Positions 1-5,170 of a stretch of 6,094 nucleotides of DNA are shown here, one piece after another. This stretch comes from an uncultured Ruminococcus sp. GTDB lineage: Bacteria; Bacillota; Clostridia; Oscillospirales; Ruminococcaceae. The stretch lies in assembly GCA_947174085.1 (NCBI GenBank), contig CAMWHN010000135.1, positions 1 through 6,094 on the forward strand. Reading direction: 5' to 3'. Under the pieces are notes generated by a model. It was not told the DNA's origin. It ran no database searches and worked only from the letters and a program-made list of their open reading frames with translations. Every line of letters starts with the position of its first letter. Positions within the stretch are counted from its first letter, which is position 1. Both the position numbers and the translations under genes were made by a program.

Positions 1-57
1 GTATCTTTCTTTACCGAAAAAGATGGCAAGCATAAAAAAGACTATATTTCGCAGTAA
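1..57 (+). CDS. 3' end of an unidentified gene
   Basis: The first frame is open from the window edge and encodes 18 residues ending in KKDYISQ before TAA at 55-57. The tail is hydrophilic and lysine-rich, and too short to assign to any family. It lies on the same strand as the ArdC-like gene, 118 bases upstream, so it may belong to the same element. No clear terminator is visible between them. It could also be a chance open frame, but it fits a normal gene end. Confidence 0.45.
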   Translation, partial: VSFFTEKDGKHKKDYISQ

Positions 58-161
58 ATTAAGCATAAAACAGCAAAAACAAAAGTCTGGAAACCATAGA
101 TGACATTCGGGGTAAAACAGGAATGGAATGAGGAAAAATTGACAGATTCCGCAGGCAAGAG

Positions 162-168
162 AAAGGAG
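162..168 (+). promoter_or_regulatory. ribosome binding site of the ArdC-like gene
   Basis: AAAGGAG sits seven bases before the ATG at 176 and fixes that start. A TTGACA at 139-144 resembles a -35 box, but no -10 box follows at the right distance and it would be too close to the start, so no promoter is claimed for 58-175. Confidence 0.8.
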
Positions 169-175
169 TGATCAG

Positions 176-1138
176 ATGGCATGGAAGAAAAAACTTACAG
201 TAAAAGAGAAAGAGGAATACAAAGAAAAGAAAAAAGAGGAAATGAGTAATTTGTTCCAGAGGATTGATAAGGGTGTAAAAGCGGTTTTCGAGAGCAAAAA
301 ATACAAGGAATATCTCAGGGTAATGTCGAAATTTACACACTACTCTGCTGGAAATTGTATGCTGATTGCCATGCAGAAGCCAGATGCTTCACTTGTGGCG
401 GCTTATGGCAGGTGGAAATCTCTCGGCAGACAGGTCAACAGAGGAGAAACCGGAATCAGGATACTGGCTCCGATGCCATACAAGCGGAAACGTGAGGAAC
501 AGGCAGAGAACGAAGAAACAGAAGAAATTGACGGAATTGCATTCAAGGCGGTTAGTGTATTTGATGTGTCACAGACCAGCGGAAAGGAGCTACCGGAATA
601 TATCCATGACCTGGCAGGCAAAGTTGAATCAGAACAGATGACCGCCGTGTTGAATGCCCTTCGGAAAGTAACCGAAATTCCGATCATCTTTGAGGAAATT
701 CCCGGCGATGTTCATGGCTATTACAGTCACAATGAGGACAGGATTGTAATTCAGACTGGCATGAGCGATGCCCAGACCTTAAAAACAGCGTTTCATGAAT
801 GTGCTCATAAACTGCTTCATGACAAAAAAATGACACTCCCGACTGTGAATGCCAACAGAGGAGCAAAGGAAGTCCATGCAGAATCGGTTGCTTTTATTGT
901 GGCAGAACATTTCGGACTGGATACTTCCGAATATTCATTTCCGTATATTGCCGGATGGAGTGACGGAAAACCGCTGAATGAACTGAACAAGGCACTGTCG
1001 GAGATACAGCAGGCATCCAGAATACTGACGGATGCTGTCACCAATGCACTGACAGCACTGGAACAATCACAGAAAGAAGAAAATACCGTTGAAACAGAGG
1101 AAGAAAATGACCTCAGTTTCAGCGGTATTGCTATGTAA
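176..1138 (+). CDS. ArdC-like antirestriction protein with zinc metallopeptidase domain
   Basis: This 320-residue protein has the ArdC layout. A lysine/glutamate-rich head (1-30) is followed by an ArdC N-terminal-type domain (about 25-135) with the typical SKFTHYSAGNCMLI stretch near 51-64 and the GRWKSLGRQVNRGETGIRIL stretch near 78-97. This fold binds single-stranded DNA in characterised ArdC. A metallopeptidase domain (about 150-260) follows, with HExxH at H207-E208-H211 and E236, in HAESVAF, as the likely third zinc ligand. The ligand set is intact. ArdC proteins enter with conjugating DNA and protect it from restriction. The C-terminus (295-312) is acidic and low in complexity. It is the first gene of a three-gene operon, 12 bases before the next start. 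The family is clear, but its action here is inferred. Related ImmA/IrrE-type peptidases cleave repressors, which is an alternative role. Confidence 0.9.
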   Translation: MAWKKKLTVKEKEEYKEKKKEEMSNLFQRIDKGVKAVFESKKYKEYLRVMSKFTHYSAGNCMLIAMQKPDASLVAAYGRWKSLGRQVNRGETGIRILAPMPYKRKREEQAENEETEEIDGIAFKAVSVFDVSQTSGKELPEYIHDLAGKVESEQMTAVLNALRKVTEIPIIFEEIPGDVHGYYSHNEDRIVIQTGMSDAQTLKTAFHECAHKLLHDKKMTLPTVNANRGAKEVHAESVAFIVAEHFGLDTSEYSFPYIAGWSDGKPLNELNKALSEIQQASRILTDAVTNALTALEQSQKEENTVETEEENDLSFSGIAM

Positions 1139-1150
1139 AGGAGAAATTTC

Positions 1151-1873
1151 ATGTTTACAGTATTTGTGAAATATCAGAAAAATTCAGCACTTCTGGAACT
1201 GCCATGCGAAGTGCATAAAATCCGTGATGTTCTCAGCAGTATCGGCTATCAGCTTTCGGAAATTCCTCTTCTGACGGATGAAAATGCAGAACTGACTGTG
1301 AAAGTCTATCCGTACAGTGAAACGGAAAAAGCCGTGTGCAGTAAAGTAGCAGAAAACGACAGTCTGATTGACCTTAACACACTTGCAGAATATCTTGACA
1401 GGCAGTATTCTATCGAAGCAAAAACTGTTCGGGATACAGATGTTTCGGGAATCCGGAATCTGTATCTGAAACTGTCCGAACCGAAACAGCCGGAAACTGA
1501 AAAATTAGTAATTCATGCCAGACTGGTGAGGAAAGAACCGGATTTCACACCAACTGCCTGTATTGTGGAGCATATCATTCCTCTTTCACAGGAGAAATTT
1601 TTCAGTCTGCGGAATAATCCCTTGCAGGATCATGAAATCATAAAGAAATATCAGGATGATATGTACTGTGACAGTGATGGCATAAGGCACTGTATTCTTG
1701 TCTATGACGAAAAACAGGGTGACGGACTCCTGATTGATTCACAGGGAGCTGACTATGCAAGATATGCGCAGTATATTCCATGTGCAAAATTGCTTGCTGA
1801 GCGATATGAACAGCAGATGGAACAGACTGCGAAACTGGAAGAAATTTTTGAACTCAGCTGTATTTCTGTGTAG
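1151..1873 (+). CDS. unknown two-part protein of the ArdC-amidoligase operon
   Basis: This 240-residue soluble protein has no signal peptide or membrane segment. AAAGGAG at 1137-1143 overlaps the upstream stop codon and lies seven bases before the ATG. Two parts are visible. The N-terminal part (1-115) contains LELPCEVHKIRDVLSSIGY (15-33) and LIDLNTLAEYLDR (72-84). This pattern loosely recalls ArdA-type DNA-mimic antirestriction proteins, in which a Leu-Pro start leads to a helix and then an 'ELN.LA..L' helix. The C-terminal part (about 118-215) has several alternating hydrophobic stretches, including HCILVYDEKQGDGLLIDSQG (180-199), suggesting an alpha/beta domain. It may match a domain of unknown function common in clostridial elements (possibly DUF6329, recalled from memory only). 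Its position between an ArdC-like and an amidoligase gene suggests an element-borne accessory role. No catalytic residues can be named. Confidence 0.75.
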   Translation: MFTVFVKYQKNSALLELPCEVHKIRDVLSSIGYQLSEIPLLTDENAELTVKVYPYSETEKAVCSKVAENDSLIDLNTLAEYLDRQYSIEAKTVRDTDVSGIRNLYLKLSEPKQPETEKLVIHARLVRKEPDFTPTACIVEHIIPLSQEKFFSLRNNPLQDHEIIKKYQDDMYCDSDGIRHCILVYDEKQGDGLLIDSQGADYARYAQYIPCAKLLAERYEQQMEQTAKLEEIFELSCISV

Positions 1874-1879
1874 GGATAG

Positions 1880-2932
1880 ATGGCAGGAAATTTTGAGGGA
1901 ATCAGAACAAGGAATTTCGGCATCGAAATCGAGATGACCGGACTAACCAGAAAACAGGCAGCTGCGGCAGTCGGAAAGCTGTTCGGAACTGAGCCGGAAC
2001 ATCCCGGCAGATACTATGACAAATATTCCGTGAAAGATACAAAGGAACGAAGATGGGATTTTGTCTATGAGGGCAGTATCCGCTGTGTAGATAAATATGG
2101 TGACGCAGCAGATTCGACCTATAGTGTGGAGCTGAACTCGCCTGTTCTCGGATATGAAGATATTCCGTTATTGCAGGAAGTCATCCGAACACTTCGAAAA
2201 GCAGGAGGGAAATGCAGTCCGGAATACAAATGCGGAACGCATATTCATGTTTCAGCAGACGACCTTACACCACAGCAAATCAGGAATCTGGTGAACATTT
2301 TTTCCAGTAAAGAAGATTACCTCTGGGATGCACTTCAGGTATCATCCGCAAGAGAGGGCTACTGCCACAAATGCGATTCCGAATTTGTGGAACAGCTTAA
2401 CCGGAAAAAGCCAAATACAATGGAACAGATTAAGAAACTGTGGTACAAGGGTGATATGGAACAGCAGTATACGCACTATTCCTCTACACGTTACCATACC
2501 TTAAATTTACACAGTTTTTTTCAGCATGGTCACTATGAAATCCGGTGCTGTAATGCTTCTCTTCATGCCGGAGAGGTCAGAGCGCAGATTGTGCTTGTTC
2601 TCGCCATCAACAATGCGGCGATGACGAAAAAATACTGTCTGCCGCATAAGAGTCAGAGCGATAACATGCGATATTCGTTCCGGGTGTGGCTTCTAGATTT
2701 GGGTCTCATCGGCGATGAGTTTAGAAACTGTCGGAAACATCTGCTGAAACATCTGGACGGCAATATTGCATGGCGGCATCCGGAAGATGCCATTGCACAG
2801 CGTGAACGGCTGAAACAAGCACGAATCATCGCTCATCAGCAAGCCATTGCATTAAATCAGAACAGCAATGTGAATGATGACAGTAGTTTCAACGAAGATG
2901 ACGAAACAGAATCTGTCGAAATGGTAATGTAG
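1880..2932 (+). CDS. amidoligase family protein
   Basis: This 350-residue protein has the hallmarks of the putative amidoligase family (COOH-NH2 ligase superfamily, related to gamma-glutamylcysteine and glutamine synthetases), which joins a carboxylate to an amine using ATP. Visible motifs are NFGIEIEMTG at 12-21 (Glu16 and Glu18 are expected metal/ATP ligands), SVELNSPVL at 82-90, CGTHIHVS at 118-125, and GHYEIRCCNASLHAGEVRAQ at 217-236, matching the usual 'EFR.FNGTLHAGKVRA' block. All blocks are present, so it looks active. The C-terminal 30 residues are acidic and probably disordered. It begins six bases after the previous stop with only a weak AGGGA signal, which suggests translational coupling. 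The substrate is unknown. Family members sit in mobile elements and are proposed to modify peptides, proteins or cell-wall material. No cyclotransferase or ATP-grasp partner is visible here. Confidence 0.9.
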   Translation: MAGNFEGIRTRNFGIEIEMTGLTRKQAAAAVGKLFGTEPEHPGRYYDKYSVKDTKERRWDFVYEGSIRCVDKYGDAADSTYSVELNSPVLGYEDIPLLQEVIRTLRKAGGKCSPEYKCGTHIHVSADDLTPQQIRNLVNIFSSKEDYLWDALQVSSAREGYCHKCDSEFVEQLNRKKPNTMEQIKKLWYKGDMEQQYTHYSSTRYHTLNLHSFFQHGHYEIRCCNASLHAGEVRAQIVLVLAINNAAMTKKYCLPHKSQSDNMRYSFRVWLLDLGLIGDEFRNCRKHLLKHLDGNIAWRHPEDAIAQRERLKQARIIAHQQAIALNQNSNVNDDSSFNEDDETESVEMVM

Positions 2933-2937
2933 GAGGG
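2931..2937 (+). promoter_or_regulatory. Shine-Dalgarno of the broken cytosine methyltransferase
   Basis: AGGAGGG overlaps the amidoligase stop codon and lies seven bases before an ATC codon at 2945-2947. Spacing and strength match the operon's other sites. It therefore marks where translation of the methyltransferase used to begin, and shows that the expected ATG has been replaced by ATC. Confidence 0.75.
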
Positions 2938-2944
2938 ATAGAAA

Positions 2945-3115
2945 ATCATCAGAGTTTTTGACGCATTTGCAGGCATCGGCGGCTTTCGTTCCGGACTTGA
3001 GAGAGCCGGGAATTTTTCATTTGTGGGATGGTGCGAAATTGACAAATTTGCTCAGAAAGCCTATCGTGCCCTGTATGATGTAGGAGGTGAGAATTTTCAT
3101 GAAAATATCAGATTT
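2945..3115 (+). pseudogene. N-terminal fragment of a DNA (cytosine-5-) methyltransferase, start codon lost
   Basis: From the ATC at 2945 the frame reads IIRVFDAFAGIGGFRSGLER and on to FVGWCEIDKFAQKAYRALYD. This is motif I (DAFAGIGGF, the AdoMet-binding FxGxGG-type loop, codons 6-14) and motif II (EIDKFA, codons 31-36) of cytosine-C5 methyltransferases, in the usual position at the protein start. Clear similarity ends about codon 49 (3091) and may run to about 3115. The frame then continues as unrelated AT-rich sequence to a TAA at 3194-3196. The PCQ catalytic motif IV, ENV motif VI and the target recognition region are absent. The start is ATC with a perfect Shine-Dalgarno before it. The gene was evidently fourth in the operon and would have methylated element DNA against restriction. 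It cannot be active now. Confidence 0.85.
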
Positions 3116-3119
3116 GGTA

Positions 3120-3148
3120 TTGACTTTTTCAAGATAAAGTGTTATAAT
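3120..3148 (+). promoter_or_regulatory. strong sigma-A type promoter of the cargo gene
   Basis: TTGACT at 3120-3125 and TATAAT at 3143-3148 are separated by exactly 17 bases, and TGT directly before the -10 box gives an extended -10. Transcription would start near 3155, about 30 bases before the reading frame at 3187. The promoter begins just after methyltransferase similarity ends, so it most likely arrived with the inserted segment. It would drive the small gene at 3187-3597. Confidence 0.75.
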
Positions 3149-3186
3149 AATATCAAGAAAAATCAGAATTTGATGGAGTTACCAAT

Positions 3187-3597
3187 ATATCAGTAAACTT
3201 GAAAGAAAGAGTAAGAAAAATTGTTCAACAAAGAAATCTGTGCAGTTATATGAATAATACAAAATGAAATGAATTGCGTAATGCAATGATGAATGAAATG
3301 CCGTTTCCTCCTCCCTATATTTTGAAGTTTTTATTTGAAGAAGAAGCTGTAGGAGAAAAGTATTTTTATAAAGATGTAAACTATCTGGGAGATTGGTATA
3401 ATGGATTTGCGATAGAAGGACATTATTTTAATGGTGTATTTGCAGTTGAATGGATTAAGGTTCGTCCAAGATATCTGAAATTTCGTGGGCAACTTCTTGA
3501 ATCAGAAGTGATTAGTGCAGAATGTGAGTTCATTGAAATATTAAAGAGATATTCAATACCATATGATGGTGTTTATTGCATATATGGATATCATTAA
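3187..3597 (+). pseudogene. small orphan cargo gene (possible immunity-type protein), broken by in-frame TGA
   Basis: One frame runs from 3187 to TAA at 3595-3597 with a single interruption, TGA at 3265-3267. Before it the frame reads SVNLKERVRKIVQQRN then LCSYMNNTK; after it, NELRNAMMNEMPFPPPYILK, then DVNYLGDWYNGFAIEG, and it ends YDGVYCIYGYH. The two halves join smoothly if the TGA was TGG (NNTK-W-NELR). GGAG at 3175-3178 lies eight bases before an ATA at 3187, where ATG would be expected. The intact product would be about 136 residues, soluble and aromatic-rich. From memory it resembles a small family of unknown function (perhaps DUF6678), not verified. Genes of this size and isolation are often immunity genes for toxins. 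Restart downstream of the TGA (TTG 3274 or ATG 3286) has no good ribosome binding site, so a dead gene is preferred over a functional 107-residue protein. Confidence 0.6.
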
Positions 3598-3640
3598 ATT
3601 CTAGTTTGTACAACTAAATAATTGTCAATAAACGTTTGTG

Positions 3641-3748
3641 GGTTTTCACAAGGAACAATTCCAGAAAGTCGCAGAAACTGGCATGTCGGATGTACAACTG
3701 TACAAGCAGGCTGTCAATGCCGTGATGGTGAATACGACTGGAAATATA
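3641..3748 (+). pseudogene. C-terminal fragment of the DNA (cytosine-5-) methyltransferase (motif X)
   Basis: This stretch encodes GFHKEQFQKVAETGMSDVQL followed by YKQAVNAVMVNTTGNI. It matches the end of cytosine-C5 methyltransferases, where '(RLQ)GF..EQF' leads into motif X 'AQLYKQAGNAVTVNV', which closes the AdoMet pocket. Two changes stand out: the motif X glycine is Val (GTC at 3713-3715), and the native stop cannot be placed because the frame runs on through the terminator hairpin to 3883. An in-frame TAA at 3629-3631 lies just upstream, so this is not the tail of any intact protein. It is most simply the far end of the gene whose start is at 2945, with the middle replaced by the cargo segment. 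Confidence 0.8.
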
Positions 3749-3777
3749 TTGTCAGACAAGGAATGTGCTGAATGTAT

Positions 3778-3807
3778 AAAAAAGGAGCGATTTTTCGCTC
3801 CTTTATC
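3778..3807. terminator. bidirectional intrinsic terminator
   Basis: A perfect ten-base stem (AAAGGAGCGA at 3781-3790 paired with TCGCTCCTTT at 3795-3804) closes a TTTT loop. On the reverse strand the stem is followed by more T residues (A-run 3778-3780), giving a good terminator for the CPBP gene that ends 61 bases away. On the forward strand the tail is the shorter TTTATCTTT, and it can stop transcription coming from the broken methyltransferase/cargo side. Both flanking units thus converge on one hairpin. Confidence 0.85.
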
Positions 3808-3840
3808 TTTACCAACTGGAAGTTGTAGGGGTGATATATC

Positions 3841-3866
3841 AGAATTTACCTCAAAAGAATTTACCT
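3841..3866. repeat. 11-base direct repeat at the 3' edge of the CPBP gene
   Basis: AGAATTTACCT occurs at 3841-3851 and again at 3856-3866, four bases apart. The second copy touches the stop codon of the reverse-strand CPBP gene (TTA on the plus strand at 3866-3868). It could be replication slippage or a remnant of the exchange that brought in this gene. No matching copy was seen near 4800. Confidence 0.55.
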
Positions 3867-4567
3867 TATCTCATGATAAGTGAATAAATCAGATAAAACA
3901 AACCAGCCAATGAATGACAGATCATTGGTGTTATCAGGTGGTTCGTCTTACGGTATGCAATGAGCCAAACGAAACCTATAACAAAAGAAACTCCAAGATT
4001 ATGCCAATCAAGAACCGCAAACAGAATATTGAACAAGATCAGTGCATTCATTTCACCAAATACCGATCCGACAAACCTCTTCGCCAATCCTCGGAAGTAT
4101 ATTTCTTTGAATATTCCACTAACCAATACCAAGGCTATGACATCCATTATAACGACACCCATGTTTAATTCACGCCCTTGCCTTGCAAGCTCTGTTGCTC
4201 CGATTCCGGGAATGAGATTCACAAGCCACCCGTAAATATCACCAATCACCTCAGAAACAACAAAAGCTATTATGCCGTAAAGTATATCTTTTCCTAATGT
4301 TTTTTTATCATAGATTTCATCTTTCAGATTTATACCATTTTCCTTGTAAAGTAGCAAAGCACTGGGAAAAAGACCAACATTTGCAATAATCAACAGCAGA
4401 AGATAAATATGATGCTGATTTGTTACATACGACACAACATCACCAATTGTCATTCCCTGTTGATACTGTGTGAAAGCAAAGATTAGTTCAAAAAAAGCTA
4501 CTATAAAAGTAAGTGTTGTTACAATACCAATTGCTCTTTTTGCATTAAGATATTTCTTTTCGTTCAT
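3866..4567 (-). CDS. CPBP-family (CAAX protease/bacteriocin-immunity type) membrane protein with altered active-site motifs
   Basis: This 233-residue, very hydrophobic protein has about seven membrane segments (near 11-32, 54-74, 95-116, 136-153, 173-188, 191-204, 212-231). The layout GIFKEIYFRGLAKRF (151-165), NILFAVLDWHN (180-190) and ITPMICHSLAG (212-222) is that of the CPBP intramembrane protease family (Rce1-like; SkkI/PlnI-type self-immunity proteins). All three motifs deviate. EExxxR is KExxxR (Lys154 replaces the catalytic Glu), FxxxH is FxxxD (Asp187, with a His two residues on), and HxxxN is HxxxG (His218, Gly222). Proteolysis is therefore doubtful, while a binding or immunity role remains possible. 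ATG at 4567 follows an AAGGAG (plus-strand CTCCTT, 4576-4581) by eight bases. It is alone on its strand with its own promoter and terminator, like a self-contained cargo gene. The Abi/CPBP family call is firm; the role is inferred. Confidence 0.85.
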   Translation of the reverse strand: MNEKKYLNAKRAIGIVTTLTFIVAFFELIFAFTQYQQGMTIGDVVSYVTNQHHIYLLLLIIANVGLFPSALLLYKENGINLKDEIYDKKTLGKDILYGIIAFVVSEVIGDIYGWLVNLIPGIGATELARQGRELNMGVVIMDVIALVLVSGIFKEIYFRGLAKRFVGSVFGEMNALILFNILFAVLDWHNLGVSFVIGFVWLIAYRKTNHLITPMICHSLAGLFYLIYSLIMR

Positions 4568-4640
4568 ATGATATACTCCTTATAATTCTTTATGGTAAAT
4601 TTCGATTTGACATAAAGTTACTGTATAACCTGTTTTTTTT

Positions 4641-4669
4641 ATTATACATCAACCAGTCAAAAAAGTCAA
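4641..4669 (-). promoter_or_regulatory. sigma-A type promoter of the CPBP gene
   Basis: On the reverse strand TTGACT (plus-strand AGTCAA, 4664-4669) and TATAAT (plus-strand ATTATA, 4641-4646) are 17 bases apart. Transcription would start near 4634, leaving an untranslated leader of about 65 bases before the ATG at 4567. A second AGTCAA at 4655-4660 is a repeat of the -35 hexamer but lies too close to the -10 to serve. Confidence 0.75.
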
Positions 4670-4681
4670 GGAGGTGTGTCC

Positions 4682-4729
4682 ATGTTTTTCAGATTTATAG
4701 TCAACAAACTTGAAAAGCAAAAGAGATAG
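4682..4729 (+). CDS. possible 15-residue peptide or gene remnant with a strong ribosome binding site
   Basis: AAGGAGGT at 4668-4675 lies six bases before an ATG at 4682, and the frame encodes MFFRFIVNKLEKQKR then TAG at 4727-4729. Initiation signals this good are unusual for chance. The peptide is short, hydrophobic at its start and basic at its end. It may be the first codons of a gene whose body was lost in the rearrangement that truncated the adenine methyltransferase, or a small membrane-active or leader peptide. The ribosome binding site overlaps the -35 region of the reverse-strand CPBP promoter. No forward promoter was identified, so expression is uncertain. Confidence 0.3.
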   Translation: MFFRFIVNKLEKQKR

Positions 4730-4803
4730 CATTATCTAGGAAATGAAAAGAATGGATGGAATTGCGAATGATAGATTTCAAATAAGCCCAGAACTTTTCA
4801 ATT

Positions 4804-5121
4804 TATTATGCGATGGAAAATTACTACAAGGACGTTGGATTTACGAAAAAAGACCATATCCGGCTAAGGGATGCGCTTTTGCAGAGTAAGAGAAAATTTC
4901 TGGTGTCCTATAATGACTGCCCTGAAATATGGGAAATGTGGAATCAGCCGGGCATTCAGATTGAAACTGTCAGCCGACTGAACAATATTGTTCAGCGGTA
5001 TGAGGGTGGCAAGATGTATGAGGAAGTGTTCATCTCTAACTATGATACGAGTGAACGTTCCGGAAATGGACAGCTTTCGCTGTGGGATTCTGAAAATTTT
5101 GAGGGAATGTTACCAGTATAA
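4804..5121 (+). pseudogene. C-terminal fragment of a Dam/D12-class adenine-N6 DNA methyltransferase
   Basis: The frame encodes YYAMENYYKDVGFT, then HIRLRDALLQSKRKFLVSYN (codons for HIRLRD begin near 4852), an EIWEMW segment, and the tail QLSLWDSENFEGMLPV. This matches the last third of D12-class adenine methyltransferases, whose catalytic DPPY(Y) is followed by the 'DH..L...L....G.F..SY.' block. Similarity starts abruptly at the tyrosine pair (4804-4809). The DPP residues, the AdoMet-binding N-terminus and the target domain are missing, and an in-frame TAA lies at 4783-4785. The frame could open at ATG 4813 to give 102 residues, but no ribosome binding site precedes it and such a fragment would lack catalysis. 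It probably once followed the cytosine methyltransferase in the operon. The upstream part was replaced by the CPBP segment. Confidence 0.85.
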
Positions 5122-5170
5122 AGCGGATTTTTCCGTGATATAACTATTTTTTACGAAAGGCATGATTCAA

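Noticed and set aside
139..144. TTGACA as a -35 box for the ArdC operon
   Set aside because: No -10 element follows at 16-18 bases; that position holds the ribosome binding site.
3265..3267. TGA decoded as tryptophan (recoded genome)
   Set aside because: Trp in the intact genes is encoded by TGG, and TGA ends the KilAC frame at the expected place. A point mutation is simpler.
3638..3883. An 81-codon protein starting at GTG 3638
   Set aside because: The first part is the motif X end of the methyltransferase, and the rest runs through a terminator hairpin. There is no ribosome binding site, so this is a fragment and not a gene.
4743..4889. A 48-codon forward frame spanning the junction into the adenine methyltransferase fragment
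   Set aside because: From about 4804 it is the methyltransferase DNA read in the wrong frame, and the first 20 codons match nothing I know and lack a good ribosome binding site. It is most likely chance at the junction.
5124..5136. Hairpin CGGA-TTTT-TCCG after the adenine methyltransferase fragment
   Set aside because: The stem is only four to five bases and no T-run follows directly, so it is too weak to call as a terminator.
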